Below, one piece after another: positions 57,396 to 64,000 of a stretch of 64,000 nt of DNA. The number at the start of each line of letters is the position of its first letter. Within the stretch, counting starts at the first letter, position 1. The notes beneath the pieces are model-generated. The model saw nothing but the letters and a program-made list of their open reading frames with translations, was not told the origin of the DNA and ran no database searches. The position numbers were made by a program, and so were the translations under genes. The DNA comes from Pseudoselenomonas ruminis (lineage in GTDB: Bacteria > Bacillota > Negativicutes > Selenomonadales > Selenomonadaceae). The stretch covers positions 124,001 to 188,000 of the forward strand of contig NZ_VTOY01000004.1 of assembly GCF_008271295.1 (NCBI RefSeq), read 5' to 3'.

Positions 57396-60300
57396 TTATT
57401 CCCCAGTCGGAACCGGCACCTTTACCAGCTGGCCACTTTGCAACAGATAAAGATACCGTTCCCTGACTGGATGATTCAGGATTGCCTGTACCGCCTCACT
57501 GTATAAATCCACCTGAATCCGATACCGGCGCAATGCCTTTTCCGGATCCGGACTGCGATCTGTCTTGTAGTCCACCAACACCAAACTGCCATCTTCCTCT
57601 TCAAAAAGCAAATCGATGACCCCCTGCGTAAAGACCCGCTCTTCCTCGGATTTCACCTCTGGATAAAAACGTTTGGCTGGAAGCATCCGGCTGAACGGAA
57701 GTTCCCGCCATACACGAACAGCCCGGCGAAGCCGTTCCCCGATTTCCGATTGGGCAAATCCCTGGATTCCCTTGATATACACGGCTTCCTTTTGGCCTGG
57801 CTGCAAGATTCCACAACGTTCCATATTCTCGAGCTGCTTCCGAATCCCTGCAAAACTTCTATCGCCATGAAGGTCTAGATGCTGCATCGCCATATGCATG
57901 ATAGAACCACGTTCTGCCGCCGATAATCCTTTTTTCGCATCCTGCATAAAACGCGGACGCGGCCAATCAAAATCTATTTTTTCTTCTATTGACGAAATCG
58001 GTGTCAAAACAGATTGGCCCAACGATTCTTCCTCCAAAGACTCATACTCAGCAAAACGATGCTTGATTTCCGTAACCGTAAGCTTAGCTGGAACTTCATC
58101 CAGGCCTCCCATATCATACTGCCAAGACAGGCAGGCTTCGACCTTTCCCTGTGCCTCTGTCGGCGGCATTGGCTTTAAGGCTGCCGCAGCTTCCAGCAGT
58201 CTGTCATGATCCGTCTCTGCTGCCATCTCCGGCGTAACTTCATGTGCAGGAATCATCCGAACCGCAAAACGTGCCTCTTCCTCAGCTTCCAATACCACAT
58301 ATTCCGAAAACGCATCCTGCATAAATTCCCGCAAAGCCTCCCCATCCTTATGACGGGCTATTGCAGGAGCTATCCAGTCGAGATATGTCTTGGCCTGACA
58401 AATATAAGAAACCGGAAGCTGCCGGTTCTGGCTGTTCAAAAACTGTCCCCAGGATTTGGCTTTGCTTTCCACCTGTGCAGGCGACAGCATCCCTGTAATG
58501 ATAAGTTTCTCCCGTGCACGTGTCAACGCCACATAAAGCACACGCATTTCCTCGGCCTTAGTCTCATCCACAATCTTATCGGCAATCGCTTGCCAAGGCA
58601 TCGTGTTATATATCTGCCGCCCTGTTTGCGAACGCTCCGCCATCTTTACCCCAATGCCAAATTGCTGATGCATCAGGAAAATCCCCTGCGCGTCCCGGAG
58701 ATTGAATTCTTTGGCGGCATTGGCCAGAATTACCACCGGGAATTCCAAGCCCTTGCTCTTATGAATCGTCATAATGCGCACGACATTTTCACTAGCGCCC
58801 AGGGTGCGCGCAACCGAAAGGTCTGTCTCCCTTTTTTTGAGGTCATCAATAAACCGCAGGAAGCGGAACAAGCCGCGGTAGTTCGTGCGCTCATAATCCG
58901 CCGCCCGGTCTGCCAGCATTCGTAAGTTAGCCTGACGAAGCAAACCACCTTTCAAACTTCCCACATAATCGTAGTAACCAGTCTCACGATAGAGCATCCA
59001 AATCAGCTCCGGCACGCTATGGCTTATGGCATAATTCCGCCACGCGGCCAGCTCCTGCTGAAACGCTGCCGTCCGCTCCGCAAGTTTTGGTGATAGCTTA
59101 GTATCTGGCGAAAAACTTGCCAGCAGTCCGTCATACAAGTCGCCGTCTTCTGCTGCCAGGCGAATCTCCACCAATTCCTTCATCGAGAAACCGCCAATGG
59201 GAGACGCCAGCACCGACGCCAGCGGGATATCCTGCCGGGCATTGTCCAACACCGACAAAAGCGCCAAGACAATGCGCACCTCGCTGGCCTCAAAATAGCC
59301 TCCGCCCACATCGGCATACGCCGAAATGCCATTTTTCCGCAGCGTTTCCAGCAAAACATCTGCTTTGCCCTGCACGGCACGCATCAATACAGCAATATCG
59401 CGAAGCTCCAGCGGGCGATAGGTATTCGTTTCCTTATCCAGCACCACAGGCTTTTCCTCCATCAGTTGCTGGATTCGATTGGCAATATGCTGCGCTTCGA
59501 TTTCAAAACCTTCGAGCGCTTCGGCTGCTTTGGTCTTTTGCTCCTTCTTTTCCCCCAGCAGGATATCCAATTCCAACGGCCCGGTAAGTGTATTTTCCGC
59601 CTGGGGATAATCAGCCCCCGGATGAAGCCGGCTGCGCTCGTCATACTCAATTTCCACCGCATCCCGGCGCATAATCTGCTCAAAAATAAAATTGATTGGC
59701 GACAGGACTTCCGCGCGGCTGCGAAAATTCTTTTTCATCGTAATCAGCTGATTCTTCCCGCCGTCCGCAGCTTCTTCCGGGAAACTGTCGTATTTTGCCT
59801 GAAAAAGATACGGGTCTGCCAGACGGAACCGATAGATACTCTGCTTAACGTCACCAACGGTAAAGCAGTTATTCTCCCGCGCAATGAGGCTTAGGATTGC
59901 TTCCTGCACTCCATTGGTATCCTGATATTCATCTACCATGATTGCCTTGTACTGCTCCCGCAAGGAAATAGCGGCTTCCGTGGGAACATACTCGGGCTTG
60001 TCCTGCATGATTCTTTCCGCATCACCGCAAAGAATTTCCAGTGCAAAATGCTCCAAGTCATTAAAGTCCAGGATATTGCGTTCTTTCTTGGCTGCCTGCA
60101 GCTCGTCCATGAAATCTAAAACCAGCTGTACGTACTGCTTCACGGCTTTGCCACTGCGCTTGATACTATTGGATAGCTCCTGTTCACGCTCCAACAGATA
60201 TTTTTCTTTTATTTTTCCAAACCCCTTTTTGACTTTATCCCGTGCCTCATCAAATTTATCACGCACTTCGGGATAATCGGCCTTCAGCGGCTTAAACTCC

Positions 60301-61217
60301 TTCTTGGCCAGTCTTCCCCAGCTAACGGTTGCTGCCGCATCAATTACGGCATCAAAACAGCCAGGGCCCGGATTTTTTTCGCAGACGCGCAGCGCGCCGC
60401 GTACCGCTTCCAACTGGTCAATATCGGCCTGCACAACTTCCACATACGGCTTCCACTCTTCCTGCAACTCCACCGGAGCAGCGTCGCCTACGAGCAGTGT
60501 CAGCTTATCATACTGCCGGATGCAGGCATCCACCGCCTGAACAGTGGCTGCCAATATCCGTTGAAACCATGGCGTTGTAAAAAGGCTCTCTGCCGTTTCA
60601 TAGACTTCCTGCTGACGGCGCAGCCAGACTTTTGGATACGGCTGGCTCTGACTAAAAGCATAAAGTTTTAACACCGCCTCATAGATGACATCATCGCCCC
60701 TGTCGTTGCCGTAATCATCAACAAACGAGAGAAACGCTTCCCATGCAGGAATATCTTCTGCGCGCTCTGGACGCTCATAGCGTTTCTCCAGCAAATCTTC
60801 CAAAACATCCCGCTTCAGCAGGACCATTTCCTGCTCCCCGGCTAAGCGAAACTGCGGGTCTACCTCTACCGCTTCGATATTTTTGCGGATTACCTGCTGG
60901 CAAAACGAATGGAAGGTCGAAATATCCGCTCCCGTCAAAAGTACTGTCTGACGTTCCAGCCAGGCAGTAAGGGCCGCGTTTTCTTCCACCAGCAGGCGCT
61001 TTTGCAGCGCCCCTTCAATTCGTTCCCGCATTTCAGCCGCCGCGGCACTGGTAAACGTCACGACCAATAGTTCATCAATGGAAAGTTCCCGTTCCATGAG
61101 CTGCTTGATGATTCGCTCTACCAACACGCGCGTTTTGCCTGACCCAGCCGCAGCAGCCACCAGGATATTTTTTCCCCGGACATCAATTGCCTTCTGTTGG
61201 TCCTTGGTGTAATCCAC
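57396..61217 (-). CDS. addA: AddA, ATP-dependent helicase/nuclease subunit A
   Basis: AddA is the helicase-nuclease subunit that, with AddB, resects double-strand breaks up to a Chi site for RecA. The 1273-residue protein starts at GTG (61217), nine bases after GGGAGG. UvrD-type motifs follow: LVAAAAGSGKT near residue 20, VVTFTSAAAAEMRERI, the Walker B DEYQDTN, VGDVKQSIYRFR and TIHKSKGLEFPVV. The C-terminal RecB-like nuclease has LVLVDYKTDRSPD near 1200. It overlaps the end of addB by 35 bases. Confidence 0.96.
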   Translation of the reverse strand: MDYTKDQQKAIDVRGKNILVAAAAGSGKTRVLVERIIKQLMERELSIDELLVVTFTSAAAAEMRERIEGALQKRLLVEENAALTAWLERQTVLLTGADISTFHSFCQQVIRKNIEAVEVDPQFRLAGEQEMVLLKRDVLEDLLEKRYERPERAEDIPAWEAFLSFVDDYGNDRGDDVIYEAVLKLYAFSQSQPYPKVWLRRQQEVYETAESLFTTPWFQRILAATVQAVDACIRQYDKLTLLVGDAAPVELQEEWKPYVEVVQADIDQLEAVRGALRVCEKNPGPGCFDAVIDAAATVSWGRLAKKEFKPLKADYPEVRDKFDEARDKVKKGFGKIKEKYLLEREQELSNSIKRSGKAVKQYVQLVLDFMDELQAAKKERNILDFNDLEHFALEILCGDAERIMQDKPEYVPTEAAISLREQYKAIMVDEYQDTNGVQEAILSLIARENNCFTVGDVKQSIYRFRLADPYLFQAKYDSFPEEAADGGKNQLITMKKNFRSRAEVLSPINFIFEQIMRRDAVEIEYDERSRLHPGADYPQAENTLTGPLELDILLGEKKEQKTKAAEALEGFEIEAQHIANRIQQLMEEKPVVLDKETNTYRPLELRDIAVLMRAVQGKADVLLETLRKNGISAYADVGGGYFEASEVRIVLALLSVLDNARQDIPLASVLASPIGGFSMKELVEIRLAAEDGDLYDGLLASFSPDTKLSPKLAERTAAFQQELAAWRNYAISHSVPELIWMLYRETGYYDYVGSLKGGLLRQANLRMLADRAADYERTNYRGLFRFLRFIDDLKKRETDLSVARTLGASENVVRIMTIHKSKGLEFPVVILANAAKEFNLRDAQGIFLMHQQFGIGVKMAERSQTGRQIYNTMPWQAIADKIVDETKAEEMRVLYVALTRAREKLIITGMLSPAQVESKAKSWGQFLNSQNRQLPVSYICQAKTYLDWIAPAIARHKDGEALREFMQDAFSEYVVLEAEEEARFAVRMIPAHEVTPEMAAETDHDRLLEAAAALKPMPPTEAQGKVEACLSWQYDMGGLDEVPAKLTVTEIKHRFAEYESLEEESLGQSVLTPISSIEEKIDFDWPRPRFMQDAKKGLSAAERGSIMHMAMQHLDLHGDRSFAGIRKQLENMERCGILQPGQKEAVYIKGIQGFAQSEIGERLRRAVRVWRELPFSRMLPAKRFYPEVKSEEERVFTQGVIDLLFEEEDGSLVLVDYKTDRSPDPEKALRRYRIQVDLYSEAVQAILNHPVRERYLYLLQSGQLVKVPVPTGE

Positions 61218-64000
61218 TGAGCAAATCCTCCCTTCCTGTACACTCAGCCATCCGCCGTTCCAATTCTTCGTCGTCAGCCTGCACCACATCATGGTATTCA
61301 TATCCCGGCAGTTCCGCATCAAACCCGCAAAGATCACGATACGCACAATAGCTGCAAGCCTTATATTCCTGATTGTTCTTTATGATGCGATAGGGACTCG
61401 CTTTAATTTCGCCAGCGAGAATTTTCCGGCCAGTATCCCGCAGGATATAATCCACGTAACTCAAGAGCAGTGCAAATTCCTCCTGCGTGCGCACATAATG
61501 CCCCTTTTTTGTCGCCTCATCAAAACTGCCGTCTTTCTTGCGCTTCAGCATCAAGTGCCCCAGCCCTTTATCGATACTTTCGATTACTTCCTGGTCCGCG
61601 CACACCCATCCCGGCATGCGAAGCTCTGCCATGACCTTGGCCGCCAATTCCTTATCCGATAAGCGCTTGTCACTGCTGACTACCGGATTTTTCAGGAAAG
61701 CATAGAGCATTCCCGCTGGCAGGCGATCGCTTCCCTGCTGATGAAAAAGCTGTTGCGCTACCATCACATAGACCAGGAGCTGAAGCTTCAGGCCATAATA
61801 GACCTCGAAAAGATTGATAGCGGCCTGACCTGTTTTATAATCCACCACCAGAAAGTATGGATGTTCCCGATGAATATCGAGGCGGTCTATCTGCCCTTTA
61901 AAAGACAACCGGAAGCCATTCCCCAGCGGCAGTGGCGATAACTGCGCAAAGTCCCCGGCATGACCAAAGGCTTCTTCAAAATAGGCCGGCTGGAATTCGG
62001 ACAGCGCCGCCCAAGCCGTAAGCTGTGATACCGCCTGACCGGCAGTCTCTGCAATCCGATTTTTTAAATGCCGGTAATTCGCCCGGCTCAATAGGATTTC
62101 ACTCTGCAGTCTCGGTGCTAATTCCTCCACGAGCGACTGGCATAGCGGCTGACGCTTTTCCTCCGGCACGTCCTGCCACCGCCCGGAAAAGTCTTGGCGC
62201 ACCTTTTCCCCATACGCATGTAAAACCGCATGCAAAAGCTGGCCCAAATCCATATTGCGGAATTGATACTCCCGCCGTTCCTGCAATTTGAGTCCATACG
62301 CGGCAAAATGCGAAAACGGGCACTGGCGGAATTTTTCAAACTGCGTTACACTGCCATGAAGGCTCTTGCCCCGCAAATAAATCGCCTGCGCGAGTTGTTC
62401 CGGCAATTGTTCTTCGTTGGCTTTGGCAAACAATCCCGATAAAGCCAGCTTCAAGGGACGTCGGAGTTCCGGCTGTTCCAAAGCCCAATTGTAAACATCC
62501 TGCCAAAAAGAGTCCGGCTGTTTTTCCGCCAGCCGCGCTTCCTTACGGCTCCGCAATACATTGACCAAACTGGAAATTGCCGGCCTGCCAGCCACCAGCT
62601 GAAGGCTGTCCTCACGCTGCAAGGTCTCCAACGGAATCGAAAGGAACGGCAAATCTTCATAAAGCTGCCGCAAGCGCTGGATAAGTGACGAGGGCTGCAA
62701 ACCACTGCCCTCCGCATCCGCCAGCGCATAAGAAACCCATAAATATTCCCGCGCCTCGTTAAAACTGCGGTACAGCAAAAACTTTTCCCCGAAGCTCCGC
62801 TCACGGCTCCCTCGGGAAATTTCCGGAATCTCCACCCCTTCCCATTGAAGTTCCTGCAAAGCTTCGTCAATGTGGAGGCGTTCCGCATCCGTCAAAAGCC
62901 CCTGTTCTGACGAACGCCGCGGCATGATTTCCGCATTGGCACCTAAAATATAAATCGCCCGCGAATTGTCAAGGCTGTTCTGGTCAAACGATGCCAGCGT
63001 CACATAGTCAAGTCCCGGCGGTATCAGCGAAATGGTCAACGCATCCAGGCCATCGCTGAGCACCGCATCAAATTCGGACAAGGTCATGCTTTCTTCGCCG
63101 CTGATTTCTACTATCTGATCGAGCAGTCCGATACTGCCGCCCCAAATCTGCCGATGTTCCATCGCATCAGCTAAACGGCCTTCTTTCTCCGCTATTTCCG
63201 TCCACTGGGAAAGGTGCGCCGGTACTTCCAACCGCTCCAGGAAACGATACACCGCTTCGGTCTGCTCCCGCACATCAGCTGCTTCCCGGATTTCATCTTC
63301 CAGCCCCGCCAGTGGTTCCATCGCCTGACGGCGAAGGGCATCGATAGCCGCCAGCTTTGCCGCCGAGCTTTCATCCACTACTTCCGCATCATCCTCCAGC
63401 GCATACCGGCGATGCCAATTCCACGACTCTTCTTGTAACCAGCGCTTCCGGCCGCGAATGCCAAATTCCCGCACATAATTTTCCAGCTTGTCGACATCCT
63501 CCCGGACCAATGGGAAAAAACCTGTCCGCAGGCAGCGAAATACAGTTTCATACCGCCATCCCCTGGTCACAACTTCGAGCGCCGAACGCATTAACTCCGC
63601 CAATGGATGATGAATGCTCGGACGTTTGCTGTCCTGAAAGAACGGGATTCCATAATCCTGGAAAACCAACCGCAGGATGTCACCATAAGCTTCCTCATCC
63701 CGTACAAGTACGCCGACATCCCGATAACGATACCCTTTTTCCCGGACCAGCCGCCGGATATCAGCCGCCACGGCTTCCACTTCGAGGCGCCGGTTTGCCG
63801 CCTCAGTCAGCTGTACTGCCGCCTCAGCCGCTACTGCCGCCCCACCCCGGCAAAAGAGTTTTTTTTCAATCTGCCGCAAGGACACCTTCCGGCTGCGATG
63901 ATTTTCCTCAAGCAAGGTCACCGGATACGGTTCGATACTTTCCGGCTGACCTGTCAACTTCCCCATTAACGCACAAATAGTTTCCATAGTGCGGTAGGAG
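61183..64000 (-). CDS. addB: AddB, ATP-dependent nuclease subunit B (5' end beyond window)
   Basis: About 938 residues of AddB are visible; the usual length is near 1150, so around 200 N-terminal residues lie beyond the right edge. AddB is a degenerate helicase that recognises Chi and carries the second nuclease. The C-terminal nuclease has FLVVDYKTG. A 4Fe-4S site is formed by an early Cys (FRQCPFSHFAAYG) and the late CSYCAYRDLCG. The frame is open to the edge with no start in view. It is upstream of and overlaps addA, the normal addBA order. Confidence 0.95.
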   Translation of the reverse strand, partial: SYRTMETICALMGKLTGQPESIEPYPVTLLEENHRSRKVSLRQIEKKLFCRGGAAVAAEAAVQLTEAANRRLEVEAVAADIRRLVREKGYRYRDVGVLVRDEEAYGDILRLVFQDYGIPFFQDSKRPSIHHPLAELMRSALEVVTRGWRYETVFRCLRTGFFPLVREDVDKLENYVREFGIRGRKRWLQEESWNWHRRYALEDDAEVVDESSAAKLAAIDALRRQAMEPLAGLEDEIREAADVREQTEAVYRFLERLEVPAHLSQWTEIAEKEGRLADAMEHRQIWGGSIGLLDQIVEISGEESMTLSEFDAVLSDGLDALTISLIPPGLDYVTLASFDQNSLDNSRAIYILGANAEIMPRRSSEQGLLTDAERLHIDEALQELQWEGVEIPEISRGSRERSFGEKFLLYRSFNEAREYLWVSYALADAEGSGLQPSSLIQRLRQLYEDLPFLSIPLETLQREDSLQLVAGRPAISSLVNVLRSRKEARLAEKQPDSFWQDVYNWALEQPELRRPLKLALSGLFAKANEEQLPEQLAQAIYLRGKSLHGSVTQFEKFRQCPFSHFAAYGLKLQERREYQFRNMDLGQLLHAVLHAYGEKVRQDFSGRWQDVPEEKRQPLCQSLVEELAPRLQSEILLSRANYRHLKNRIAETAGQAVSQLTAWAALSEFQPAYFEEAFGHAGDFAQLSPLPLGNGFRLSFKGQIDRLDIHREHPYFLVVDYKTGQAAINLFEVYYGLKLQLLVYVMVAQQLFHQQGSDRLPAGMLYAFLKNPVVSSDKRLSDKELAAKVMAELRMPGWVCADQEVIESIDKGLGHLMLKRKKDGSFDEATKKGHYVRTQEEFALLLSYVDYILRDTGRKILAGEIKASPYRIIKNNQEYKACSYCAYRDLCGFDAELPGYEYHDVVQADDEELERRMAECTGREDLLSGLHQGPTEGN

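Noticed and set aside
61218-61346. N-terminal extension of AddA by 43 residues
   Set aside because: It lies within the addB end in another frame; the GTG at 61217 has a good Shine-Dalgarno and gives the usual AddA start.

Overview
The window is a stretch of chromosome from a Gram-negative-walled anaerobic Firmicute, most likely a Selenomonas-like member of the Negativicutes. The evidence is a Firmicute-style ribosomal protein and ECF transporter order combined with a two-partner secretion outer-membrane system, TRAP transport, a large 2-hydroxyacyl-CoA dehydratase activase-type protein, AddAB and a Zn-type S14. Species is an inference; no rRNA or tRNA gene was seen.

Layout. Positions 1-1256 carry purE (cut by the edge) and purC on the minus strand behind a strong promoter. 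Positions 1419-5675 carry a 1418-residue activase-related protein, preceded by a 5-prime hairpin and a possible small membrane protein. Positions 5847-28498 are one long minus-strand translation block. In transcription order it runs L7Ae-like, S12, S7, EF-G, EF-Tu, S10, L3, L4, L23, L2, S19, L22, S3, L16, L29, S17, L14, L24, L5, S14, S8, L6, L18, S5, L30, L15, SecY, Adk, IF-1, L36, S13, S11, S4, RpoA, L17, EcfA1, EcfA2, EcfT, TruA. It starts from a near-perfect promoter at 28552-28580. rpoBC is not directly upstream, and map is missing from its usual place between adk and infA. An unusual number of these genes start with UUG or GUG.

Positions 28738-36719 (minus) hold transketolase and a run of AroH chorismate mutase, a UbiB/ABC1 kinase, an ABC-F ATPase, a glucosaminidase and a divergent NCS2 permease. 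Positions 36863-38848 (plus) hold a TVP38/TMEM64 membrane protein and a Tat-exported metallophosphoesterase. CorA follows on the minus strand with a long, structured, apparently SD-sequestering leader and a small unknown gene downstream. Divergent from corA is the tmRNA gene (tag ANEDYALAA). A methyltransferase and a divergent DctPQM TRAP operon follow, with a palindrome between them.

Positions 44721-57326 are the most distinctive part. A two-partner secretion operon consists of an outer-membrane transporter and a 3392-residue exoprotein with a TPS domain, long repeat-rich body and seven C-terminal MBG/YDG-type repeats. It is flanked by two related long inverted repeats and preceded by a small independent transcription unit. 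The window ends with addA and a 5-prime-truncated addB, the helicase-nuclease for double-strand break repair.
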